DNA of 64,000 nt, taken from the NCBI RefSeq assembly GCF_002234405.1, contig NZ_NMQT01000134.1, positions 1-64,000 on the forward strand, written 5' to 3'. Numbering within the stretch: the stretch's first letter is position 1; every line of letters starts with the position of its first letter. The translations under genes and the position numbers were made by a program. A model generated the notes under the pieces. It was given only the letters and a program-made list of their open reading frames with translations. It did no database searches and was not told the origin of the DNA. The DNA is from Amycolatopsis thailandensis. Its GTDB lineage: Bacteria; Actinomycetota; Actinomycetes; Mycobacteriales; Pseudonocardiaceae. Positions 31,527-39,216 of the stretch are shown here, in pieces.

Positions 31527-32347
31527 TCGACGCGCATCACCATCTTTGGGATCCCTCACGGCGGGACTACCCGTGGATGACGGGCACGGCGCTGGACCCG
31601 GTCCGCCGTCCGTACACAGTGGACGATCTCCGCGCGGTGACCGAGGCGGCCGGGGTGAAGGGGACCGTGCTGGTGCAGACGGTCTCGTCGGAGGAGGAGA
31701 CGCGCGAGTTCCTCTCCGTCGCCGTCGCCGAGCCACTGATCGCCGGTGTCGTCGGCTGGACCGACCTCACCGCCCCGGACGTCGCCGAGCGGGTGGCCGC
31801 GTTTTCCGGTCCGCTGGTGGGAATCCGGCATCAGGTGGAGAACGAGCCGGACCCGTCGTGGCTGACGCGGCCCGACGTCCTGCGCGGTCTCGCCGCGCTC
31901 GGCGAGGCCGGGCTGGCCTACGACCTGCTGGTGAAGCCGCCTCAGCTCCCCGCGGCCCTCGCCGCCGCGAAAGCGTTGCCGGATCAGGTTTTCGTACTCG
32001 ACCACGCCGCGAAGCCGCCCATCTCCTCGGGCCAGTGGCAGCCGTGGGCGGACGGTGTCGCGGCGTTGGGCGAGCTGGACAACGTGTACTGCAAGCTTTC
32101 GGGCCTGGTGACCGAAGCGGACTGGGCGCGGTGGAAGGTCGGGCAGCTGGCGCGCTGGGCCGAGCACGTGCTGGAGTCCTTCGGGGCTTCGCGGCTGATG
32201 TTCGGCTCCGACTGGCCGGTCTGTGAACTCGCGGCCGCGTACGAGGTCGTCGTGGACACGGCGTTCTCGCTGACGGGCTCGTTGACCGACGCCGAGCGGC
32301 TGGAGTTCTTCGACGGCACCGCGCGGCGCGCCTACCGGCTTTCGTGA
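31523..32347 (+). CDS. L-fuconolactonase (amidohydrolase family)
   Basis: A 274-residue amidohydrolase-2/TIM-barrel hydrolase. N-terminal IDAHHHLWDP metal motif, VLDHAAKPP, and MFGSDWPVC with the late Asp ligand are present. It opens L-fucono-lactone to L-fuconate, the substrate of the dehydratase at 23.7 kb. GTG overlaps the AKR gene by 4 bp. Its stop codon falls inside the first unit of the 21-bp repeat array. Confidence 0.87.
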   Translation: MIDAHHHLWDPSRRDYPWMTGTALDPVRRPYTVDDLRAVTEAAGVKGTVLVQTVSSEEETREFLSVAVAEPLIAGVVGWTDLTAPDVAERVAAFSGPLVGIRHQVENEPDPSWLTRPDVLRGLAALGEAGLAYDLLVKPPQLPAALAAAKALPDQVFVLDHAAKPPISSGQWQPWADGVAALGELDNVYCKLSGLVTEADWARWKVGQLARWAEHVLESFGASRLMFGSDWPVCELAAAYEVVVDTAFSLTGSLTDAERLEFFDGTARRAYRLS

Positions 32348-32421
32348 GTTCCGCCTTCAATCACGCGAGATCCGGCCTCGATCACGCGAGTTCCGCTTTC
32401 GATCACGCGAAGCCGGCATGC
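32338..32421 (+). repeat. 21-bp tandem repeat array A (4 units)
   Basis: Four degenerate 21-bp units at 32338, 32359, 32380 and 32401, consensus GATCACGCGAGTTCCGCCTT plus C. Unit 1 is divergent at its left end and contains the lactonase stop codon. The same unit forms array B at 44337-44462. Confidence 0.75.
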
Positions 32422-32533
32422 GGAAGTATGACAAAGAACCGGCCGAAAGCCGGTTCGAGGAAGAAAGTGGGCGGCGCGGGGTCCGGGCGCCTGAGAGCCG
32501 CCGATCAACGACCTGCGGCAGGGGGAGCAAAGA

Positions 32534-33190
32534 TCAGAATTCGTCCTGCTTGACCATCGTCCGCAGACGGGCCAGTGCGCGGTGCTGCGTCACACGCACG
32601 TTGCCGGCGGAGATCCCGAGGGCCTCGGCGGTCTCGGCGGCCGAAAGGCCGACGGCGATGCGGAGGGCGAGGATCTCCTGCTGCACCCGCGGAAGGGTGG
32701 AGAGCAGGCGGTTGAGCCGGGCGCCGAGGTCCAGGTGCAGGGCGTGGGTTTCGGGTTCGTTGTCGCCGATGGGCCGTTCCGGCAGTTCCGGTACCGGTTC
32801 CGACCGGTCACGGGAGACCGCGCGGTAGGCGTCGGCGACCTTGTTGGCGGCGATGGCGTGCACGAGATAGAGGAACGAGCCGCCGCGATCCTGATAGCCG
32901 GGCAGTGCCTTCAGCACCGCCATGCACACCTCCTGCGCGACGTCGTCCGCCGACAGGTAGGACAGGTCGCGGCCACCCATTCTGGCGCGGCAGTACCGGA
33001 CCACGACGGGGCCGATCATCCGCAGCAGGGACTGGATCGCGGCGGGATTCCCGTCGCCCGCGTCCTTGACGAGGGGGTCGAGATCCTCCTTGGTCAGCCG
33101 TCCGCCCGGTCGAGGCAGGTTCTCCGGAGTCGTGTATCCGGGGACCGCATCTGGGGTGACGGTTCTGGACGCGCTGGTGGTTGCTTGCAT
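32534..33190 (-). CDS. ECF-type sigma factor (ShbA/SigD-like)
   Basis: A 218-residue sigma-70 family protein. Region 2 (about residues 60-120: YLSADDVAQEVCMAVLKAL, GSFLYLVHAIAANKVAD) and region 4 (about 165-212: LPRVQQEILALRIAVGLSAAETAEALG, then the recognition helix) are complete. The sequence resembles Streptomyces ShbA, which drives expression of the principal sigma gene, and mycobacterial SigD. ATG 33190 follows GGGGAGG; an upstream in-frame start at 33241 is weaker. No anti-sigma gene is adjacent. Confidence 0.85.
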   Translation of the reverse strand: MQATTSASRTVTPDAVPGYTTPENLPRPGGRLTKEDLDPLVKDAGDGNPAAIQSLLRMIGPVVVRYCRARMGGRDLSYLSADDVAQEVCMAVLKALPGYQDRGGSFLYLVHAIAANKVADAYRAVSRDRSEPVPELPERPIGDNEPETHALHLDLGARLNRLLSTLPRVQQEILALRIAVGLSAAETAEALGISAGNVRVTQHRALARLRTMVKQDEF

Positions 33191-33440
33191 GGTCGTCCTC
33201 CCCGGCCGACCCTGCGACGTTCGTTGTCGAGGGGCCAACACTCCGTAACGATTGAAGGCGGCAGGTGCTCCAGAAGATCAGCTCTACCTGCCGCCGTTGC
33301 GACGCAGCGTAATCGTAGGCGTCGATCGGACGGCAGTAAAGATTTCAACTAGAGATAGCCCATTAGACGGAGTCGGCTTAATACAACCGAGACTCTGCGT
33401 CGCGAAAAAGGCCCTCGGGGTCGCAGCACGTGCGCGCCGC

Positions 33441-33743
33441 TTAGCGCACCGCGACCAAGGCCACCGCGGTCGCTACGACGAGTGCCGTCGTTGTGACAGC
33501 AAGGATCGGGTTAAGTGGTTTCGGGGTTTCGGCCCTGCGCAGTGCTCGTTCACGGATCGAGCCGATGGCGACGAAGGTGATCACCATGGTGCCCGCGAAC
33601 ACGACCGGGACGACCGTCGTCCCCCAGCCTCGCCGGGCGGCCGTGTGCAAGAGCAGGAGTGTGCAGGCAGTAGCCGCGAGCGCGGTGCGGCGCCAGGCCA
33701 GTCCGGTTCGTTCCGCTTGCGCTCCGTGATCACCCGAACTCAC
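33441..33743 (-). CDS. DUF202-family small membrane protein
   Basis: About 100 residues with three hydrophobic segments. The N-terminal QAERTGLAWRRTALAATAC matches the DUF202 (YidH-like) signature. GTG 33743 overlaps the stop of the upstream DUF202 gene by 4 bp, so the two are translated as a pair. Function of the family is unknown. Confidence 0.75.
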   Translation of the reverse strand: MSSGDHGAQAERTGLAWRRTALAATACTLLLLHTAARRGWGTTVVPVVFAGTMVITFVAIGSIRERALRRAETPKPLNPILAVTTTALVVATAVALVAVR

Positions 33744-34090
33744 GAAAAGACCACCAGGGCGGCGGCCGTCAGGGTGATGGCGAGGATCCCGGCGGTCAGC
33801 AGGATCAGCATCCCGCTCTTCGGCAGCGGCCGTCCCGCGCGCATCGCCGTCTGCACCTGCCGCCAGCGCGGATACGCGCTCGCCGCGAGTACGGCGGCCA
33901 GCACGACGCACAGCCCGGCGAGGACGGTGCTCAGCGCGTTCGGGTCGGGCACCAGCTGATGGACGGCGACGCCGCCGGCGAGCAGGCCCAGTGCCGTCCG
34001 CAGCCAGGCGAGGAAGGTCCGTTCGTTGGCGAGCGTGAATCGGTAATCGGGTTCCGAACCGCCGTCGTGCGGTCCGTTGATCTCTGCCAC
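33740..34090 (-). CDS. YidH-like DUF202 membrane protein
   Basis: A 116-residue membrane protein with the family motif LANERTFLAWLRTALGLLAGG, then two further helices separated by a basic loop (YPRWRQVQTAMRAG). Start is GTG 34090. Coupled to the second DUF202 gene; such pairs may form heteromeric membrane complexes. Function unknown. Confidence 0.85.
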   Translation of the reverse strand: MAEINGPHDGGSEPDYRFTLANERTFLAWLRTALGLLAGGVAVHQLVPDPNALSTVLAGLCVVLAAVLAASAYPRWRQVQTAMRAGRPLPKSGMLILLTAGILAITLTAAALVVFS

Positions 34091-34100
34091 GTCACGAACA

Positions 34101-34556
34101 CTAAGCCTTGCGGCGCGCGAAGACCCACCAGCGAAGGACCGCGAAGCGCGCGATGCCGCCTACGACGCTCGCCGCGAGCAGGGCGCCGGTCTGCTCCAGC
34201 GCGGTCGGCTCGGTGATCACCGCGTCGAGTGACGCGAGCACGATCGACCCGTACGCGGCGTAGAAGGCGAAGGTGACCAGGTCCTGGAAGTGCCGCTTGC
34301 CCGCATGACTCTTCCGGGTGGCGAAGGTGACCCGGCGGTGGAACTCGGTGTTCCCGACGGTCGTGACCGCGAGCGCGACCAGATTGGCGGGCTGGGGGCC
34401 GAGGACCGGCTGAAGGACGAGGAACAGCACGGCTTGCAGGCCGGTGGCCGCGACACCGGCGACGATGTACCAAGCGGCATGGTGGCCGAGTTCGTGGTGC
34501 CGTTCCGGCGCGCGCCGGATGATCCGGTGCCCTGGCGCCCACCTGGTGGTGGTCAT
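34101..34556 (-). CDS. GtrA-family membrane protein
   Basis: A 151-residue protein with four helices and the GtrA motif NTEFHRRVTFA between helices 2 and 3; GtrA-like proteins are thought to help flip or transfer lipid-linked sugars. ATG 34556 is preferred because GGGGTAG lies upstream; a GTG at 34580 lacks a ribosome site. It precedes the DUF202 pair on the same strand by 10 bp. Confidence 0.85.
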   Translation of the reverse strand: MTTTRWAPGHRIIRRAPERHHELGHHAAWYIVAGVAATGLQAVLFLVLQPVLGPQPANLVALAVTTVGNTEFHRRVTFATRKSHAGKRHFQDLVTFAFYAAYGSIVLASLDAVITEPTALEQTGALLAASVVGGIARFAVLRWWVFARRKA

Positions 34557-34637
34557 ACCGACGACGCTACCCCGTTTCACAAACTTGTGAAGCTAATGAA
34601 CTGGCTGGGAAAGTGTGATCCCGGCGACAGCGCCGCC

Positions 34638-34663
34638 GTTTGGCCTGCGAAGACGTCGGGTAC
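34638..34663 (+). promoter_or_regulatory. SigB-like stress promoter (GTTT-N16-GGGTAC)
   Basis: GTTT at 34638-34641 and GGGTAC at 34658-34663 with a 16-bp spacer match the actinobacterial SigB/SigH general-stress consensus exactly. It would start a transcript about 55 nt before the small acidic protein gene at 34727. Confidence 0.55.
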
Positions 34664-34726
34664 GCCAGGGAGACCGGGTCGAGTACAGCACGACTCGGCC
34701 AGCGTCCGATGAGGAGGGAGCGGCCG

Positions 34727-34942
34727 ATGAGCGACCGTGAAGCGGCTGAGCCGGAAACGTTGAATCCCAGCGAAGCGCTCGACGAGGACGAACTCCGCGT
34801 AGACCCGCTCGAAGAAGGCGTCGAGCCGCCCGAGCACTGGAGCGGGGCCGATCGGTTCGGGACCACACCCGCGGAGATCCGCGAGGGTGAGTCGCACGCG
34901 ATGCGCCTGGCCGAAGAGGAGCCGGACGTCGGCGAGAAATGA
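34727..34942 (+). CDS. Small acidic protein, DUF5709-like
   Basis: A 71-residue, strongly acidic protein with no membrane segment, containing LDEDELRVDPLEEGVEPPE and a late LAEEEPDV, the pattern I associate with the actinobacterial DUF5709 family. Function unknown. GAGGAGGGA lies 7 bp before the ATG. The upstream SigB-like promoter suggests stress induction. Confidence 0.7.
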   Translation: MSDREAAEPETLNPSEALDEDELRVDPLEEGVEPPEHWSGADRFGTTPAEIREGESHAMRLAEEEPDVGEK

Positions 34943-35023
34943 TCTTCACTCAGACGGCGGGCCATGCCGGGACCCCCTAGCGTGGTCGGTCAAGTGCAAG
35001 ACCGCGACGAAGGAAGGGCAGAG

Positions 35024-35335
35024 ATGCTTACAGTCACCGAAGCCGCCGCCGAGGCGATCACCGCACTGACCGGGCAGGAAAACGGGCAGGACGGAGGCGG
35101 GCTGCGGTTCGCGATGCATTCCCAGCAGGGGGACAGTCCTCAGCTCGCGGTTTCAGTCGCCCCCGAACCGGAAAGCGGCGACAAGGTACTCGGCGCCGAC
35201 GGCGGCCCGAAGGTGTTCCTGGAGCCCGAAGCGGCCGCGTTGCTCGACGACAAGGTGCTCGACGTCCAGCAGGACGAGACCGGTGAAGTCGCCTTCGCCG
35301 TACTCCCGCAGGCTCAGCCCCAGCCTGGCAGCTGA
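35024..35335 (+). CDS. HesB/IscA-like protein lacking cysteines
   Basis: A 103-residue protein with the HesB/IscA fold pattern: LTVTEAAAEAITALTG at the start, GGLRFAMHS, and FLEPEAAALLDDKVLDV. True Fe-S scaffolds carry three conserved cysteines (one near the middle, two in a C-terminal CGC motif); this protein has no cysteine at all, and ends in AQPQPGS. It probably does not bind an Fe-S cluster. ATG 35024 follows AGGAAGGG. Confidence 0.75.
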   Translation: MLTVTEAAAEAITALTGQENGQDGGGLRFAMHSQQGDSPQLAVSVAPEPESGDKVLGADGGPKVFLEPEAAALLDDKVLDVQQDETGEVAFAVLPQAQPQPGS

Positions 35336-35353
35336 GCCCGGCGGGTTCAGGCT

Positions 35354-36478
35354 TTAAGTCCGGGCCCAGGCACGGACCAGCTCGCCGGCCCGTTCGCGCA
35401 AGAGCTTCGCCGCGTGCGCACGCGCGTGGTCGAGCGAAGGCGCGTGGTCGATGAGGGCGGCGCTGCCCACGACCCCGAGGCCGGCGAGCTGGCTCTGGTC
35501 CAGCTGGATCCGTCCGGCCAGCACCATCAGTGGAACGGCGTGTTCCCGCGCACGGGCCGCGATGCCCGCCGGAGCCTTGCCGTCCAGGCTCTGCTCGTCC
35601 AGTGACCCCTCGCCGGTGATGACGAGGTCGGCGCGTTCGATCGCGCCCGCGACGCCGGTGAGCCCGGCGATGAGCTGGAAACCGGATTCGACCGTCGCGC
35701 CGAGCCCGGCGATCGCGCCCGCCGCGACCCCGCCGCCCGCCCCCGCTCCGGGAAGATCGGAGACGTCGGGGGTCCCGGCGTTGCGCAACGCCCGCGCCCA
35801 GTGGGACAGGGATTCGTCCAGCTGCTCGACCTCACGCGGGCCCGCACCCTTCTGCGGGCCGAAGATCGCGGCCGCGCCGCGGGCTCCGAGCAGCGGGTTC
35901 GTCACGTCGGTGGCGACGGCGACCTCGACGGAGCCGAGCCGTTCGCGTACCGGGCCGAGTTCGGCCGAAGCGACGCGGCCGAGGGTGCCGCCGCCGAGTC
36001 CGACGGGCGCGCCGAACGCGTCGAACACCCCGGCGCCCAGCGCCGCCAGCATCCCGGCGCCGCCGTCCGTGCTCGCGGTCCCGCCGACGGTCAGCACCAG
36101 CCGTCGCGCGCCGTTGTCGAGCGCGTGCGCGAGGAGTTCGCCGACGCCCCAGGTGTGCGCGGCGAGCGCCACGTCCGGGCTCGGTTCGACGAACTCGATC
36201 CCGCACGCGCGGGCCGACTCGATGTAGGCCGTCCCGTCCAGCAGCACGTAGCTCGCGTCGACGGAGTCGTCGAGCGGACCGCGGACCGGGAGTTCCACGA
36301 GCCGCCCGCCCGCGGCGACAAGGACGTCGAGCGTCCCTTCGCCGCCGTCAGCGACCGGGCAGGACGAGACCTCGGCCTGGGGAAGCGCGTCGCGGACGCC
36401 GTGGGCGATCGCCTCCGCGGCCTCGACCGCGGTCAAGCTTCCCTTGAACTTGTCGGGCGCGATGACCACACGAGTCAT
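35354..36478 (-). CDS. Glycerate kinase
   Basis: A 374-residue GlxK-type glycerate kinase. IAPDKFKGSLTA at the start, PVADGGEGTLDVL, GGTASTDGGAGML, and VITGEGSLDEQSLDGKAP are standard motifs. It phosphorylates glycerate for entry to glycolysis. Its ATG overlaps the stop of the hydroxyacid dehydrogenase by 4 bp, so the two form a glyoxylate/hydroxypyruvate-to-phosphoglycerate pair. Confidence 0.92.
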   Translation of the reverse strand: MTRVVIAPDKFKGSLTAVEAAEAIAHGVRDALPQAEVSSCPVADGGEGTLDVLVAAGGRLVELPVRGPLDDSVDASYVLLDGTAYIESARACGIEFVEPSPDVALAAHTWGVGELLAHALDNGARRLVLTVGGTASTDGGAGMLAALGAGVFDAFGAPVGLGGGTLGRVASAELGPVRERLGSVEVAVATDVTNPLLGARGAAAIFGPQKGAGPREVEQLDESLSHWARALRNAGTPDVSDLPGAGAGGGVAAGAIAGLGATVESGFQLIAGLTGVAGAIERADLVITGEGSLDEQSLDGKAPAGIAARAREHAVPLMVLAGRIQLDQSQLAGLGVVGSAALIDHAPSLDHARAHAAKLLRERAGELVRAWART

Positions 36479-37440
36479 GGACGAACCTCCGTCAGCGGGT
36501 TTCCGCCGGTGAGCACCGACGCGACGTTCTCGGCCGCGAGCACGGCCATGGCGGTACGGGTTTCGACCGTCGCCGATCCGAGATGCGGCGTCAAGACGAC
36601 GTTTTCGCGATCCAGAAGGCGTGGCTCGACCTCGGGTTCGGCCTCGAACACGTCGAGGGCGGCCCCGGCGATCTCCCCGGCTTCGAGCGCGTCCGCCAGC
36701 GCCGCCTCGTGGACGACGGGACCGCGGGTGGTGTTGATCAGGTACGCGCCCGGTTTCATCGACCTCAGCGCGTCCGCGTCGATGAGGTGCCTGGTCTCCG
36801 GGGTCAGCGGGCAGTGCAGGGAAACGACGTCGGAAACCGCCAGCAGTTCTTCGAAGGGCACGTACTTCGCGCCCAAGGCCTTCTCGACGTCTTCGGCCGC
36901 CCGCGATCGTCCCGAGTAGACGATCCGCATGCCGAAAGCGAGCGCCCGCCGTGCGACCGCCTGCCCGATCTTGCCGAGCCCGACGATCCCGAGTGTCTTG
37001 TCCCGCACCGAGGAGCCCAGCAGGAAACCCAGGTGGAACGACCACGGGGTGCGCGAGCGGATCAGCCTTTCGCCCTCGCCGAGCCGTCGCGTGACCGCGA
37101 GGATCAGCCCGAACGTCAGATCCGCGGTGGCGTCGGTGAGCACGCCCGGGGTGTTGGTGACGGTGATCCCGCGTCCGGCCAAGGCGGGGACGTCGATGTT
37201 GTCGTAGCCGACGGCCACGTTCGCGACGACCTTCAGGCCGGAGCCCGCCGCGTCGGCGACCGAACCGTCGATCCGGTCGTGCAGCATGCCGACGATCGCC
37301 GACGCGCCGCGGACGAACTCGCGCAGCTCGTCCGGCGTCAGCGGCCGGTCGGCGCGCGACAGTTTCACTTCCCCGGCTTCGGCGAGCACTTTCAGCGCTT
37401 CGTCGGGGATCCACCGGGTCACCGCGATCGTCGAGGTCAC
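36475..37440 (-). CDS. D-isomer-specific 2-hydroxyacid dehydrogenase (glyoxylate/hydroxypyruvate reductase)
   Basis: A 321-residue NAD(P)-dependent reductase. NAD site GIVGLGKIGQAVARR, the catalytic Arg in LINTTRGPVV, the Glu in DVFEAEPEVEP and the His in TPHLGSAT are present. In operon with glycerate kinase it most likely reduces hydroxypyruvate or tartronate semialdehyde-like acids to glycerate. GTG start at 37440. Confidence 0.88.
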   Translation of the reverse strand: MTSTIAVTRWIPDEALKVLAEAGEVKLSRADRPLTPDELREFVRGASAIVGMLHDRIDGSVADAAGSGLKVVANVAVGYDNIDVPALAGRGITVTNTPGVLTDATADLTFGLILAVTRRLGEGERLIRSRTPWSFHLGFLLGSSVRDKTLGIVGLGKIGQAVARRALAFGMRIVYSGRSRAAEDVEKALGAKYVPFEELLAVSDVVSLHCPLTPETRHLIDADALRSMKPGAYLINTTRGPVVHEAALADALEAGEIAGAALDVFEAEPEVEPRLLDRENVVLTPHLGSATVETRTAMAVLAAENVASVLTGGNPLTEVRP

Positions 37441-37603
37441 CGCGTCAGCCTAGTGGGCGGCGATTGGTATCCCAAACGTGAGAATCCCCGTCATGAGGGA
37501 GGTGCTTCCCCTGCGCGGGGGAGTCGTCACCCGCGCGGCGCGGCCGGGGATCGGAGGCGATCGCCGCTCCGAAGAGGAGTGCGCCGCCCGGCCGAACCGT
37601 GCT

Positions 37604-37622
37604 ATGTTCATATGCAGAACAT
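37604..37622. promoter_or_regulatory. Candidate PcaR operator
   Basis: ATGTTC-N7-GAACAT, a 19-bp perfect-arm dyad lying 33 bp upstream of the pcaI start. IclR-family PcaR/PcaU regulators bind short GTTC-type dyads in this position; an IclR gene closes this operon. Inference from position and symmetry. Confidence 0.5.
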
Positions 37623-37654
37623 GTGTGCGCGATACGAACAAGCCGGGAGTGCGG

Positions 37655-38464
37655 ATGGCGGAGCTGCTGTCGTTGAAGGAGGCCGTGGCGCGATTGGTGC
37701 GCGACGGGGACACCGTCGCGCTCGAGGGCTTCACGCATCTCATCCCGGTGGCGGCCGGTCACGAGATCATCCGCCAGCGCCGCACCGGTCTGACGCTGGT
37801 CCGCATGACCCCCGACATCGTCTACGACCAGCTCATCGGCGCCGGTTGCGCGAGCAAGCTGATCTTCTCCTGGGGTGGTAATCCCGGCGTCGGCTCGCTG
37901 CACCGTTTCCGGGACGCGGTCCAGCATTCGTGGCCGGTGCCCTTGGAAATAGAGGAACACAGTCACGCGGGCATGGCGAATCGGTACGTCGCCGGTGCTT
38001 CGGGACTCCCGTTCGCCGTCCTGCGTGGCTACACCGGTACCGATCTCCCCGCGCACACGGACACGATCAAGCCCATCACCTGCCCGTTCACCGGCGAGCG
38101 GCTCGCCGCCGTCCCCGCCCTCAACCCGGACGTGACGATCGTGCACGCCCAGCGCGCCGACAGGTCCGGCAACGTCCAGATCCAGGGCATCACCGGAGTG
38201 CAGAAGGAGGCGGTGCTGGCGGCGAAACGGTCGCTGGTCACCGTCGAGGAGGTCGTGGACGAGCTGGAGCCCCGGCCGGGCGCGATCGTGCTGCCCACGT
38301 GGGCGGTCACCGCCGTCGCCGAGGTGTCCGGCGGCGCGCGGCCGTCGTACGCGGCGGGGTACTACGAACGGGACAACGACGCCTACCAGGCATGGGACGC
38401 GATCGGCCGGGACAGGGAGAGCTTCACCCGCTGGCTCGACGAGCTGACGGGAGTGAAGGCATGA
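37655..38464 (+). CDS. pcaI: 3-oxoadipate CoA-transferase, alpha subunit
   Basis: A 269-residue CoA-transferase subunit A: LKEAVARLVRDGDTVALEGFTHLIPVAA with the loop binding CoA, and VTIVHAQRADRSGNVQIQG. With PcaJ it transfers CoA from succinyl-CoA to beta-ketoadipate. ATG 37655 follows GGGAG; the longer upstream frame runs over the promoter and operator. First gene of the pca operon. Confidence 0.92.
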   Translation: MAELLSLKEAVARLVRDGDTVALEGFTHLIPVAAGHEIIRQRRTGLTLVRMTPDIVYDQLIGAGCASKLIFSWGGNPGVGSLHRFRDAVQHSWPVPLEIEEHSHAGMANRYVAGASGLPFAVLRGYTGTDLPAHTDTIKPITCPFTGERLAAVPALNPDVTIVHAQRADRSGNVQIQGITGVQKEAVLAAKRSLVTVEEVVDELEPRPGAIVLPTWAVTAVAEVSGGARPSYAAGYYERDNDAYQAWDAIGRDRESFTRWLDELTGVKA

Positions 38465-39216
38465 CCGAGTACACCTCCGACGAGATGATGAGCGTCGCCG
38501 CGGCCCGCGCGCTCGGCGACGGGATGTCCTGTTTCGTGGGCATCGGCCTGCCGAGCACGGCCGCAAACCTGGCCCGCCGCGGGCACGCGCCGAACCTCAC
38601 GCTGATCTACGAATCCGGCTGCCTCGGCGCCAAACCGGCCAGGCTCCCGCTGTCCATCGGCGACGGCGAACTCGCCGACACCGCGGACGCCGTGGTCAGC
38701 GTCCCCGAGGTCTTCAACTACTGGCTCCAGCCGGGCCGGATCGACGTCGGCTTCCTCGGCGCCGCCCAGCTGGACAAGTTCGGCAACATCAACACCACCG
38801 TCATCGGCCCGGATTACGCCAGCCCGAAAGTGCGCCTGCCCGGGGCGGGTGGCGCGCCGGAGATCGCCGCGTCCTGCCGCGAGGTGTTCGTGGTGCTGCG
38901 GCAGAGCACCCGCACGTTCGTCGAGAAGGTCGACTTCGTGACATCGTTCGGGCACGGCACCGGCAAGGGCGACCGCGAGCGGCTCGGCCTGCCCGGCGCC
39001 GGGCCGACGCTGGTGGTCACCGACCTCGGCCTGATGCGGCCCGACCCCGAGACCGCCGAGCTCACGCTCACCGAAGTGCACCCCGGGGTCGACGTCGATC
39101 AGGTCGTCGAGGCGACCGGGTGGAAACTGAAGGTGGCAGGCGACCTGGGAACCACCCCGGCGCCGACCGAGGCAGAACTCCGCATCCTCCGAGACCTCAA
39201 AAGGGCGAGCGCATGA
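38461..39216 (+). CDS. pcaJ: 3-oxoadipate CoA-transferase, beta subunit
   Basis: A 251-residue CoA-transferase subunit B. The active-site Glu lies in LTLIYESGCLGAK, and VSVPEVFNYWLQPGRIDVGF and KVDFVTSFGHG are family motifs. ATG overlaps the pcaI stop by 4 bp, giving coupled subunit synthesis. Confidence 0.92.
   Translation: MTEYTSDEMMSVAAARALGDGMSCFVGIGLPSTAANLARRGHAPNLTLIYESGCLGAKPARLPLSIGDGELADTADAVVSVPEVFNYWLQPGRIDVGFLGAAQLDKFGNINTTVIGPDYASPKVRLPGAGGAPEIAASCREVFVVLRQSTRTFVEKVDFVTSFGHGTGKGDRERLGLPGAGPTLVVTDLGLMRPDPETAELTLTEVHPGVDVDQVVEATGWKLKVAGDLGTTPAPTEAELRILRDLKRASA

Noticed and set aside
32344..32553. Short ORF MSSAFNHARSGLDH after the lactonase
   Set aside because: It is translated 21-bp repeat sequence with no ribosome site.
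33191..33440. Riboswitch or small RNA in the sigma-factor upstream region
   Set aside because: No conserved riboswitch core or strong hairpin could be found; it probably just holds the promoter.
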